From assembly GCA_016794365.1 (NCBI GenBank), contig JAEUKB010000096.1:20719-84718 (forward strand): a DNA stretch of 64,000 nucleotides. Direction: 5' to 3'. The stretch comes from Myxococcales bacterium. GTDB lineage: Bacteria > Myxococcota_A > Polyangia > Palsa-1104 > JAEUJZ01. The translations under genes and the position numbers were made by a program. Positions 9,301 through 16,927 of this stretch are shown piece by piece. A model generated the notes under the pieces. That model was not told the origin of the DNA. It made no database searches and saw only the letters and a program-made list of their open reading frames with translations. Within the stretch, counting starts at the first letter, position 1. Every line of letters begins with the position of its first letter.

Positions 9301-10557
9301 GCCATTGCCACCGGAGTTGTTGTCTTGATCTCCTGCGCCACCACCGCCGCCCAGGAACAGCTCAAAGCCAGCAGCGGGCGACAGCGGATGTCCGCCCAGA
9401 CCACCGACATCGTGACGCAGGTTGCCGCCCCACTTGGCATCTCCAGGAGCATCCAGCGTCGGGTCCGCCGCCCCCGACATTGCCACACGCGATGTGCTGT
9501 AGCCGCCACGGCCTCCGCCGGTTGCGCTGGTGAACGTGCCTCCGTTGTCCTTGTACGCTTGGTCGAGCGCCCACGACATCATGCCGCCGGTCACGGTCTT
9601 GTCCATCACGCCATGACCGCTCCACTTGCTGACATCACCGCCGCCTGCGCCACCACCGCCGCCCGCGTTGTGTGCGTTGCCGCCGCCGCCCCCGTTGGCC
9701 GGAGCGCCACGTCCGTACTTGCCGACTCCGCTCTGATAGTCGTCTTGGCTGCCTGCGATGCTCTCGCCCTGCTCTGCGCCTTGGGCGGGATCTTTGCTAA
9801 CCATCGACGTGACTTTGGGACTGCTCAGGGCGTTCGAGAGCCCGTCTACCTTGCCGCCCCGGAAGCCCTGCGCCGTGACATCAATCGGACCTTCAAGCCG
9901 GGTGTCATTCAAGACGTGAACAGCGACGATACCGCCGCTCTTTCCGTCCCACGGCTTGGCCACTACGGAGGCCCCCGGATTGACCTTCAAGCTATTGAAC
10001 TGCGGAACGCGCACAACCTGCGTCTTGGCCGCGCTCGGATAGCCATACTGAAGACCGCTACAGCTTGCGCCAATGACGACGATGTTTCCAGTGACGCTTT
10101 CGACGGAAACGAACTCGAACTTGCCGGTTCCGTTGAGCATCTGGACCGATCCAAACTTCTTCGGATCGTTGGTCGTATCGATGGCCGCGCCCTGCGCTTG
10201 ATACAGCATCAGCAGATCCCCCTTTTTGAGGGCTGCGCCAGTGCGTGGATCTTTGAGCTCCGTGACATCGGTCACCGTGATGCTCTTGTCTCCCTTGGCT
10301 CCTGGCATTCCCAACGTCGAGTACGCGTTGAGAATCGTTCCCGAGGTCATGACCACCACGTCACCGTCTTGACCGGCCAGGTTCTGAGCCAGCGCAGAAA
10401 CGGTCTGCGGAGACTCCGCATTCGGAACCTGAGCAGCCTGCTGGGCCGACTCTGTGACACCACTACAGCTGGCTAGCAATAAGAGGCCTGTAAAAAGACT
10501 CTTATTGCCCGTAAATGTTCCGCGTTTCGTCCGACGCACACTGCGTTCTGTCTTCAT
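6301..10557 (-). CDS. giant surface lipoprotein with DUF11-like repeats and Myxo-CTERM tail
   Basis: 1418 residues; ATG preceded by TAGGAG. The N-terminus has a basic stretch, a hydrophobic segment and a lipobox (LASC, Cys near 31). Residues about 45-260 form an N-terminal domain, about 270-570 are very glycine-rich, and about 580-1360 carry six repeats of about 120 residues starting with DLSLxVxK and containing NxGPD and PPGSxV, typical of DUF11/CARDB-like Ig-fold repeats. The tail is a Cys, a hydrophobic helix and RRRR, matching the Myxo-CTERM sorting signal. The layout resembles AgmC-type surface proteins of myxobacteria (from memory). It follows the OmpA/TSP3 gene by 53 bp on the same strand, so the two are probably co-transcribed. 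Role: surface adhesion or matrix, inferred. Having both a lipobox and a C-terminal sorting signal is notable. Confidence 0.88.
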   Translation of the reverse strand: MKTERSVRRTKRGTFTGNKSLFTGLLLLASCSGVTESAQQAAQVPNAESPQTVSALAQNLAGQDGDVVVMTSGTILNAYSTLGMPGAKGDKSITVTDVTELKDPRTGAALKKGDLLMLYQAQGAAIDTTNDPKKFGSVQMLNGTGKFEFVSVESVTGNIVVIGASCSGLQYGYPSAAKTQVVRVPQFNSLKVNPGASVVAKPWDGKSGGIVAVHVLNDTRLEGPIDVTAQGFRGGKVDGLSNALSSPKVTSMVSKDPAQGAEQGESIAGSQDDYQSGVGKYGRGAPANGGGGGNAHNAGGGGGAGGGDVSKWSGHGVMDKTVTGGMMSWALDQAYKDNGGTFTSATGGGRGGYSTSRVAMSGAADPTLDAPGDAKWGGNLRHDVGGLGGHPLSPAAGFELFLGGGGGAGDQDNNSGGNGGNGGGVVILVSGSVTVPMGSSGQILAGGGDGSDTGNAHNDAAGGGGGGGSIFLLTGKALDPSVQLSANGGFGGSQKRTPSDTLEADGPGGGGGGGVIVYMAGGKPAVSVKGQAGGTSVAPTVSKFPANGATNGNDGLVIEAPRQPMVMGMPASYPICLPADVQVTVTPPAGMVQQGMTATYTVQVKNAGENPALGTDILTSLPAGTDPSKVQWTCIPMGAGVMCPGGITMGTGELPKQANLPKDGSLTFSVSLPVPQPATSPTLDLGVSAYPPPGYTDPNLSNNTATGKAQVAGVVVKQPTSDLQVTVMKSPSSPKPGDETTITIQTKNNGPDPATKPVVVFSIPMGSVVTQAPPMSGDPGSQWSCTANGLTYTCVAKMDLPAGATAPDLVVKCKTPTSQTGATPQVPVVVGVPTGVDPNPSNNSAVVDLGAKQPDKTADLSLSVTKTPAANGPGMETQFSLQAKNSGPDAAASPYITFTIPPGSSVTQEPSGPGWACTRSGLTVTCLAAELSAGQTPSPVTIKIIAPMVPVGMSPGVVAGTVGSLGTRDPNPANNQDAKPIANSTMTMPTGSDLSVRVTTDNPNPKPGDEVTYTGVATNKGPESVGNPVVVFHLPPGSTVTKPASGDGWTCSQSGSTVMCTRDSISVGTAPPIAVKVKLPADAPVNPGSGPSTTVVIGAPNNNDPNPSNNTSVVDTRPTQPATSADLSLEISKDPASGGPGMDVTYSVKPSNKGPGSVANPSVTFTIPPGSTVKQAPSGQGWSCLQSGSSFTCYYAGDLPVGMAPPISLQINTPVPTEPGKSAGVVAGVVSAPANSDPNPLNNQASVEVGQSTPTGSDLSIKISRNPTGMAPSDPVVIVAEASNAGPDPVRNPVITINLPPGAEVIDGPSGDGWSCSRDASTVLCTRDSIAQGSAPPVSITVKTPGGPSGPISATVNAAGNQDPNLSNNVAASEQYRLFGGGVSCSMGGQAAAGSAVPLWTGLSLLVLLGLRRRRWIA

Positions 10558-10610
10558 GTTAAGCAGCTCCTACCTATTCCGAGTGCTGGCGAGTTCCGTA
10601 GTCTGTCTTG

Positions 10611-12647
10611 CTACCTACCGCGCGGCGCGGACTTGTCACTTTGGTCGGGAGAATCAGGAACCGCGACCTGGTTTGCATCAAGCACTTTGACGTTGATGCC
10701 CGACGCTGGATCGATGATCACAAACTCCACCCGCCGGTTCTTTTCCCGACCTTGCGCAGTCGCGTTGTCGGCAATCGGACGGTCTGGACCAAAGCCCTGC
10801 GAGTCCAAGCGCTCTGCCGCGATGCCACCGTTTGTCACCAGCCAGTTGAGCACACTCTTTGCGCGACGCGCCGAGAGATCGACGTTGTAGTCATGCTTGC
10901 CGCGATCGTCGGTGTGACCTTGGATTGACAGCTTCCGAATCTGCGGTGTTGCGATGAGCGCATTCGCCACCGATTGCAGCACCGGATAGCTCTTTTGCAG
11001 GATCTCATCGCGATTGGTCGCAAAGAACACCGGCTGCACGATGATGAGCTGTCCTCCCTTTACTTCCACCAAGCCAGGACAGCCATTCTTCTTGGGATCA
11101 GGATGCGGCGCTCCGGGCTTGTCTGGACAAGCATCCACTGAGTCCGCCACGCTGTCTTGATCACGATCAGGAAGCGGGCAGCCCGGCTGGTTTGGATCAG
11201 GACGCGCGCCTTGCGGAACCTCTGGACAGCGATCCTGATAGTCAAACACACCGTCACCATCGCGATCTTCTGCCGGACAGCCGAGCTTCACTGGATCAGG
11301 ATCGGTGCTCTTGTGCGTATCTGGACACAGATCATCGCCATCCAGGACGCCGTCTTTGTCACGATCTCCCATCGGACAGCCACGTCGCGCTGGATCGGGA
11401 CGCTCTCCCTTTGGAACATCGGGACACAGATCTTCGGCATCGAGGACTCCGTCTTTGTCACGATCGCTCAGCGGACAGCCGAGCTTTGTCGGATCCGGAT
11501 CGGGACGCAGACCCGCAGGAACGTCTGGACAGATGTCGAGCGAGTCAATCACGCCGTCTTTGTCGCGATCCGGACAGCCGTTCCACTTGGCATTCCAGCT
11601 CGAAACGCCCGGTACATCGGGACACGCATCGCTGACATCCAGGATTCCGTCTCTGTCGCGATCTTGCGGCTCCTCTTTGCGAATCGGTGCATAGGACAGC
11701 CGAAGGAGTCCGCGACCATCGGGTGTTCCCGGCGTACGCAAAAGACCCATTCCGCCCGCGATCCCGAAGTTCACGGTCCGTGCAATGTTGTAGTGCAGTC
11801 CGAGCAGAAGCTCCAAGCTGGTGTAGTCCGCACCAAACGGCTTGGGCTGTACGCTGTCATTGCCAAGGACCGTCGTGCTCAGCAGCGCTTCCGGTCCAAT
11901 CGCAAAGCGTCGCACTGTGTCTGCATAGCCAAGGGCCAAGCCGATCTGAACCTCTGAACCAACAGAGCTTCCTTTGGGATCGGTAGCGCCAATCTGTGCT
12001 GGAGCGCGATACAAAAATCCGCCGGTCAGCGACCACATAAAGCGACTGGCCAAACCGCCAAAGACAATCTTCGGCATGATGCGGAAGTGTGAGTCGCTGG
12101 ATGAACCCGAGACGCCGCTGCTGGTGAACTGACGAAGAGGAACCCAAGCATTGGCGCCGATGCTCATCGAGATTCCACTGCGATAGGGCTGTCCAAACAG
12201 ACGCAGCCACAGACCGACACGCGGATCACCGACGACAATGCCTTGCGTTGGCTCTGCGCCACCGGCTGGCACGCCACGCTCTAGCAGCGTCACCGGCAGC
12301 GTCGCAGTGATCAAGACGCGATCCAAAAAAGAACCCGCCAGATCGACGTGACCAAGCAGCTGATGTTCAATCACACTGATGGTCTTTTCCACCGAACTGC
12401 CATTGTCGATGCCAAAGACCAGCGGATTGTGTCCGTAATTGAGCGTGATTCCCGCTGCAAAATAGCGGGTCGAAGAATACCACGGATGATCAACCCAGAA
12501 GGACCACTCGCCAGCGGCTGTCGGCTCGTACCGATTCAGTGCGAAGCCAGTCTGCGTAGCCTGCGCCAGCGCATCTTGCGAAGTCCATGTCGCCGACAAT
12601 GCAGCAACAGAAAAGAGCCAATTCTTTAATCTACGTCGATTCTTCAC
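10611..12647 (-). CDS. OmpA family protein with thrombospondin type-3 repeats
   Basis: 678 residues from GTG at 12647, chosen because AGAGG lies 5 bp upstream and the reading begins with a proper signal peptide (KNRRRLKNW, hydrophobic core, ALAQ). The frame is open upstream to 13046 but that extension has no signal-like or family-like features. After the signal peptide comes a beta-barrel-like region to about residue 335, then about eight DxDxDGVxDxxDxCPD calcium-binding repeats (about 345-540), then an OmpA peptidoglycan-binding domain (about 550-660) with GHTDDRGKHDYN and ENRRVEF-like motifs. It probably spans the outer membrane and binds peptidoglycan. It heads a likely two-gene unit with the DUF11 lipoprotein. 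Confidence 0.9.
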   Translation of the reverse strand: MKNRRRLKNWLFSVAALSATWTSQDALAQATQTGFALNRYEPTAAGEWSFWVDHPWYSSTRYFAAGITLNYGHNPLVFGIDNGSSVEKTISVIEHQLLGHVDLAGSFLDRVLITATLPVTLLERGVPAGGAEPTQGIVVGDPRVGLWLRLFGQPYRSGISMSIGANAWVPLRQFTSSGVSGSSSDSHFRIMPKIVFGGLASRFMWSLTGGFLYRAPAQIGATDPKGSSVGSEVQIGLALGYADTVRRFAIGPEALLSTTVLGNDSVQPKPFGADYTSLELLLGLHYNIARTVNFGIAGGMGLLRTPGTPDGRGLLRLSYAPIRKEEPQDRDRDGILDVSDACPDVPGVSSWNAKWNGCPDRDKDGVIDSLDICPDVPAGLRPDPDPTKLGCPLSDRDKDGVLDAEDLCPDVPKGERPDPARRGCPMGDRDKDGVLDGDDLCPDTHKSTDPDPVKLGCPAEDRDGDGVFDYQDRCPEVPQGARPDPNQPGCPLPDRDQDSVADSVDACPDKPGAPHPDPKKNGCPGLVEVKGGQLIIVQPVFFATNRDEILQKSYPVLQSVANALIATPQIRKLSIQGHTDDRGKHDYNVDLSARRAKSVLNWLVTNGGIAAERLDSQGFGPDRPIADNATAQGREKNRRVEFVIIDPASGINVKVLDANQVAVPDSPDQSDKSAPRGR

Positions 12648-13147
12648 GGGCGCCTCTTGTTTGGCTGTCCGTTCAATCAGGTGGCCAAAACCGAAGGACA
12701 GCGTTCCAATCGTTAGCAAGGCCCGGACCATATCACCAACGCGCTGGAAAATCGCACCAAAAACCAGCACTTGTGCGCGCTGTTTGTGGGGAAACTCAGC
12801 GGCCAGGGTGCCTCGATGCCTGCCAAAATGCCCCAGTCGGTCGCACAGGTTCCCATCCGCACAGAACGGAATCTGCGCGATCCCCATCCAGTACATCGCG
12901 GTCCGTGGCTGCGGTACGTCATCCTCACACTGCTTGTCGGCTCCTTGGGACTTTGATACCTTGGTACGGTGCATCGATTCCTCATCAAGCACTTGTAGCG
13001 GAGCACAGTGTTGCGCAGCGGAGCACAGTGTTGCGAAGTCGAGCACAAACCTACGCAGAGTCGCACAGCGCAGACGCTGTCAGCTCGGTGACTGGAATCC
13101 CAAGACTGTATCGTGACAAACCCAGAGACGAACGGAAGGAGATCATC
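12648..13147. other. 500-bp intergenic region between divergent envelope genes
   Basis: No convincing gene is seen; the open frames here lack ribosome binding sites and family features. It must hold the promoters of the OmpA/TSP3 gene (minus) and of the small lipoprotein (plus). A short 20-bp tandem repeat lies at 12997-13056. Confidence 0.6.
12997..13056. repeat. 20-bp tandem repeat, two good copies and one decayed
   Basis: Copies at 12997-13016 and 13017-13036 differ only in the last base; 13037-13056 is a degenerate third copy sharing CGAGCACA. The core is GGAGCACAGTGTTGCG. It lies in the intergenic region upstream of the small lipoprotein gene; function unknown. Confidence 0.85.
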
Positions 13148-13516
13148 ATGACCATGCGAGTTCTGAGCGTGCTGCTGCTTTGCGGAGTCGTAAGCGGCTG
13201 TGCATCGATGACAGGTGGAGCCACTGGAAGTGCCGCTGCAACGACCACGGATCCTGCGATTGCATCGGCGTCGCAGAGCCTGGGTCTAAAAGATACGCTG
13301 ATCCAAGTTGCGGTCACAGCCGCACGGAACTACCTGGGCAAAGCGTCGGCGGGTGCAAGCTCGATGGCACAAGATGCGACCGCGATGGCCACCCAGAAAG
13401 AGGAAGCAGCCAAGGTGGGTGTGCAAGCTGCCGTCGATAAGGCCAAAGCAGAAGGCAGTGCCATCACCGAACCGCAGCAGACCGGACTGCTCACAGTCCT
13501 CAAAGGCCTGCTGTAG
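13148..13516 (+). CDS. small lipoprotein
   Basis: 122 residues. The ATG at 13148 is chosen because AAGGAG lies about 8 bp upstream; a second ATG follows six bases later. The signal peptide ends in a lipobox VSGC (Cys near 18). The mature part is Ala/Lys/Gln-rich, mostly helical (about 40-105), without cysteines or a family motif I recognise; an outer-membrane-attached helical protein is plausible. The TAG stop codon lies in the first unit of an 11-bp tandem array. The gene is alone on the plus strand between two minus-strand operons. Confidence 0.85.
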   Translation: MTMRVLSVLLLCGVVSGCASMTGGATGSAAATTTDPAIASASQSLGLKDTLIQVAVTAARNYLGKASAGASSMAQDATAMATQKEEAAKVGVQAAVDKAKAEGSAITEPQQTGLLTVLKGLL

Positions 13517-13590
13517 GAATCGGTTAGGAATCGGTTAGGAATCGGTTAGGAATCGGTTAGGAATCGATTAGGAATCGATTAGGAATCGCG
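13514..13590. repeat. 11-bp tandem repeat array, seven copies
   Basis: Seven head-to-tail copies of TAGGAATCGGT (later copies TAGGAATCGAT and TAGGAATCGCG) at 13514, 13525, 13536, 13547, 13558, 13569 and 13580. The first copy supplies the stop codon of the lipoprotein gene. There are no spacers, so it is not a CRISPR. Slippage in copy number would not alter the protein. Confidence 0.95.
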
Positions 13591-13617
13591 TAGCACTGGG
13601 GAAGGGAGTGACTCCGG

Positions 13618-14730
13618 TCAGCCCTTCACCAGCGGCAAGCGGAACCAAAAGCGAGCGCCTCCCGATGGCAGCGCGGCATAGCCAATCGTTCCTTTCCAGC
13701 GCTCAATCGTCATTCGACAAAAATACAAGCCCAGCCCGACTTTTCCACCGCTGCGGCGATCGCGTGAAAACTTATCAAACAAACGATCGCTCACTTCTTT
13801 GGACACACCTGGGCCTTCGTCATCGACGGTGACATAGGCCACATCGGACTCTGTTTGCAGCGTCACCAGCACGGTGGAAGAAGGCGGAGCATGACGAATC
13901 GCATTGTCGATCAGGTTGGCCAAGACTCGCTCTAACCGTGAGCGCTCACCGATGACACGCACGACTCCGTTGCCTTCACTTTCTAGACGCAGCAACTGCT
14001 TGCGCCAGGCTGCTTTGGGCTGAAGCAGACGGATTGTTTCAACGATACAGGCATGCAGATCCGGTGCGCTCGCAGTGCTCGGCGTCTCTTCTCCGAAGTC
14101 TGGACGAAAGACATCCAGCACATCGTGAATCAGCGCATCCTGCTTGGCCACTGCGCGCAGTCCGGCTTGCACCAGATCCTTTGCACGCGGCGAAAGCTCT
14201 TCCATCGCCAGAAGCTGCAAGCTACCTGCCAGCGTCGATAAAGGAGTCGCAATGTCATGCACAATGCAGTGAAACAGAATGTCGCGCTTTTGGGAGGACT
14301 GCGCAAAGCGCATGTGCGCCAGCTCTCCTTGTCGCGCTTGCTGAAAAAGCATCTGTCGATCGCGCAAGAGCTGCTGATTCCCTTCAATGAACAGCACCTG
14401 CTGCGCACCAACAAGATGCGCACTCACTTGAAGGAGCTGCTCGTTTCCTGCTTGATCCACTTCGCTCCAGATCGCGGGCTCAAGTCGCTCTTCACCACCG
14501 AGCAACCAGAGGAGCTTGGCATCGATCAGGAAGTTTTCCAGAAACGGAAACGTACTCGCCAGCACAGACTCTGAAAGCGTTTGCTCGTACGCAGGAAGAT
14601 ACAGACTCAGCCACTTGGGCGCGTGTCCTACGATGTGATAGGAATCCGCAGGCTCCGTCGCTCGCACCAAGATCAGGAAGTCTTGGGAAGCGCAAAAATC
14701 CAGCAGAAGTGAAGCGCTGCGTTCATCCAT
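13618..14730 (-). CDS. cytosolic sensor histidine kinase
   Basis: 370 residues, ATG at 14730 with GGAAGAAG upstream. No transmembrane helix. Residues 1-125 form a PAS-like sensor region (HIVGHAPKWLSL, PAIWSEV), followed by a coiled linker. The dimerisation/phosphoacceptor helix has HDIATPLSTLAGSL with the phosphorylated His near 157. The ATPase domain shows the N box NLIDNAIRHAP, G1 DEGPGV and G2 GLGLYFC. It is 21 bp downstream of the second GTPase gene on the same strand, so the pair is probably one operon. No response regulator is adjacent; the NtrC-type regulator at 18189 is the nearest candidate partner (inference). Confidence 0.92.
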   Translation of the reverse strand: MDERSASLLLDFCASQDFLILVRATEPADSYHIVGHAPKWLSLYLPAYEQTLSESVLASTFPFLENFLIDAKLLWLLGGEERLEPAIWSEVDQAGNEQLLQVSAHLVGAQQVLFIEGNQQLLRDRQMLFQQARQGELAHMRFAQSSQKRDILFHCIVHDIATPLSTLAGSLQLLAMEELSPRAKDLVQAGLRAVAKQDALIHDVLDVFRPDFGEETPSTASAPDLHACIVETIRLLQPKAAWRKQLLRLESEGNGVVRVIGERSRLERVLANLIDNAIRHAPPSSTVLVTLQTESDVAYVTVDDEGPGVSKEVSDRLFDKFSRDRRSGGKVGLGLYFCRMTIERWKGTIGYAALPSGGARFWFRLPLVKG

Positions 14731-14751
14731 CGCGACCGACTTCTTCCTGAC

Positions 14752-15249
14752 TCACTGTAACATGCTCCGCGTGAGTTTCTGAAACGCTTCTTCGACGCCC
14801 TGCCCCGTCTTGGCGCTGGTACGGATGAGGGTTCCTTGCTCCGCAAGCTGTCGCTCTTCTCGCTCACCCAGAACCCACTCACTGATCAAGTCCACTTTGT
14901 TTAGCAGGATGTAGTAGGGAACCGGACCCAGCGTCTCAACTGCCATGCGATGCAGCTGTCCGATCCGCTCCAGCGACTGAGACCGCGTGCCGTCCGCCAC
15001 CAAGAAGTAGCCCGCCGCACCACGCAGAAAGGATGGACGCACAGACTGAAAGTCATCGTCTCCGTAAATATCCCACAGGAGCAGCGAGACATCCGGATGA
15101 CCATCCCCGAGCGCCACCACTTTCTTATCGACCTTCACACCGATGGTCGTCAGATATTTTTCGGAAAAGACGCTGCGCACATAGCGAGCAACCAAGCTGG
15201 TTTTTCCAACGGCAAAAGAGCCGAGCATGCAGATCTTTTTCTGAATCAT
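14752..15249 (-). CDS. Rab/Ras-like small GTPase, second copy
   Basis: 165 residues from ATG at 15249; the frame is open to 15387 but the paralogue at 1472 starts at the same MIQKKICMLG, which decides the start. P-loop GSFAVGKTS, switch I LTTIGVK, G3 WDIYGDDDF, G4 NKVD, G5 TSAKTGQG. The residue matching Ras Gln61 is Asp here, versus Glu in the paralogue. No lipid-attachment motif. It precedes the histidine kinase gene by 21 bp, suggesting that the GTPase modulates that kinase or shares its signal. The first 20 residues are identical to the other copy, which points to gene duplication with different partner genes. Confidence 0.9.
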   Translation of the reverse strand: MIQKKICMLGSFAVGKTSLVARYVRSVFSEKYLTTIGVKVDKKVVALGDGHPDVSLLLWDIYGDDDFQSVRPSFLRGAAGYFLVADGTRSQSLERIGQLHRMAVETLGPVPYYILLNKVDLISEWVLGEREERQLAEQGTLIRTSAKTGQGVEEAFQKLTRSMLQ

Positions 15250-15602
15250 TCCTGCTTTCGCCTCGCTTTGCGTAGGAAGGGATTGTGTTCGCTTGTGGGT
15301 CACGGTGCAAGCATACGAACGGAACAGGATACGCCTTGCTACGCGCGAGATGCTCAAAGTCTGTTCCCAACGAAACGGAGTGACCACGCATCGTCACTTG
15401 TGAATCGCTCAGGAGAATGCGTGCAGCGTCGAAGAACGCACGAACAGGGGTCCGCTCAGTTGTCAGGTTTTCTTGTTCGTTCGGAAGAAGGGAGAAGGAA
15501 CCAGAAACAATCCGCGCTCTCGGCGCTCAACATAAATCCGCACCGCGATGTCTTGCGGTTCCTAAAGGTTCCGGGCTTCTGCCCTCGATGCATCAGGTGT
15601 GT
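15250..15602. other. 353-bp intergenic region
   Basis: Lies between the end of the OmpA/TSP3 gene (minus) and the start of the second GTPase gene (minus). I see no gene, no clear terminator and no repeat beyond a short GGTTCC duplication near 15560-15575. It should contain the promoter of the GTPase-kinase operon. Confidence 0.5.
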
Positions 15603-16904
15603 TTACTGCACGGGAACGCGAGTGAACTCTACCCGGCGATTCTTCGCGCGACCTGCTGCCGTCTTGTTGTCTGCAATCGGCTTATCGGGACCAAAGCCTA
15701 CCGCCGTCAGACGAGCGCCATCGATTCCTTTGTCGATCATGTACTGACGCACTGCATCGGCTCGCTGCTGGGACAGCTTGCGATTCTGATCCGCTGGGCC
15801 CGCGTTGTCGGTGTGACCTTCGATTTGAAGACGGACGCTCGAGTATTGCGCAAGGACTGCCACCGCTTGATCCAACACCGGGCGCGTCGCGGCTGTGATC
15901 TCTGTTCGGTTTGGCGCAAATACGATGCCGGCAATCGCACCGGAAAACTGAGCCACTTCCTTCGGAAGCTCATCGGCGCAGCCGTCTTCGTCTTGAAACT
16001 GGTTCTTTGTCTCGGGCTCGCTCGGACACTTGTCCAGTCGATCGACGATTCCGTCTCCGTCGCTGTCTTTGTCAGCGCAGCCGTCGTTTTCCTTGATCCC
16101 CGCTTCGCTTGGGCACTTGTCCAGACGATCGACTACGCCATCGCTGTCGCTGTCTTGATCCGGACAGCCCGCATTCACAGGAAGACCCGCAGCGGTCGGA
16201 CACTTATCGATGGTATCGACGATGCCGTCTCCGTCACTGTCCACCACCGGAGGAGGCGTCGCAGGAACCATCGCCGGAGTCGGCGCAGGAACCGGAGCTA
16301 CCGCAGGTGCCGTCCCTTGCACATCGAAGCGACCCGCAAGGCCCACCAGGATCTCGCCTTCCGTCGTCAGCGCACTCGACAGCGCTTGCGGAAACACAGC
16401 TCGCCCGTCGATGCGCAGACCCCACAGCTTGGTAATGTCCACTTGAAGCCCGCCACCGGCATGCAGCGCGCCTTCGGAGTCCGCTGGCAGCTTCGAGCCA
16501 ATCGCCATCATCGAAAACATGCCACCGCCGCCAGCCAGCAGAAACGGACGCACACGCCCCGTCAGCAGGTTCAGCAGCAAGTGACCGCGCGCGCTCAAGA
16601 CCCCCAAACGAGACGAGCCATCGTGCGTGCTCGTGGGAATGATTCCCAGCTCTGCTTCAATCGCCAGCCGAGGAATTGGAACATAAGCAATCCGCAAACC
16701 AACGATGGCGCTGTGATCGAAGCCATTGTCTGATGTGGCTCGATCTTGCCGACTGAGCTTGTTGTTATCGTTGAATAAGTGAGCACCAGTGAAGACACCT
16801 GCATTGATTTCAGCATGTGCGCTCTGTGGTTCACCCGTTAGCATCGCAAGAGCAGAAAGGATCGCAGCCGATCCGCCCAAGCGATAGGAATATGACGTAG
16901 TCAT
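15603..16904 (-). CDS. OmpA family protein with thrombospondin type-3 repeats
   Basis: 433 residues from ATG at 16904, with AAGGAG 9 bp upstream. Signal peptide ends near AHAEINAG. A barrel-like domain (about 35-195) is followed by a Pro/Ala linker, three DSDGDGIVD-type calcium-binding repeats with CP motifs (about 215-300), and an OmpA peptidoglycan-binding domain (about 305-430) with GHTDNAGPADQN and KNRRVEF. It lies 23 bp after the DUF481 gene and probably shares its sigma-54 promoter. The domain order repeats that of the protein at 10611-12647 but with a shorter repeat region. Confidence 0.92.
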   Translation of the reverse strand: MTTSYSYRLGGSAAILSALAMLTGEPQSAHAEINAGVFTGAHLFNDNNKLSRQDRATSDNGFDHSAIVGLRIAYVPIPRLAIEAELGIIPTSTHDGSSRLGVLSARGHLLLNLLTGRVRPFLLAGGGGMFSMMAIGSKLPADSEGALHAGGGLQVDITKLWGLRIDGRAVFPQALSSALTTEGEILVGLAGRFDVQGTAPAVAPVPAPTPAMVPATPPPVVDSDGDGIVDTIDKCPTAAGLPVNAGCPDQDSDSDGVVDRLDKCPSEAGIKENDGCADKDSDGDGIVDRLDKCPSEPETKNQFQDEDGCADELPKEVAQFSGAIAGIVFAPNRTEITAATRPVLDQAVAVLAQYSSVRLQIEGHTDNAGPADQNRKLSQQRADAVRQYMIDKGIDGARLTAVGFGPDKPIADNKTAAGRAKNRRVEFTRVPVQ

Positions 16905-16927
16905 CAAACGGCTCCTTGGAACGAATG

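Noticed and set aside
9187..10476. Plus-strand open frame of about 429 codons
   Set aside because: Antisense to the N-terminal half of the giant lipoprotein gene, without any recognisable motif.
12648..13046. N-terminal extension of the OmpA/TSP3 protein
   Set aside because: The frame is open, but a signal peptide with a good ribosome binding site begins at 12647 and the extension looks non-coding.
13514..13590. Possible CRISPR or iteron-type origin
   Set aside because: Unit of 11 bp with no spacers, no replication gene, and no AT-rich segment or DnaA boxes nearby.
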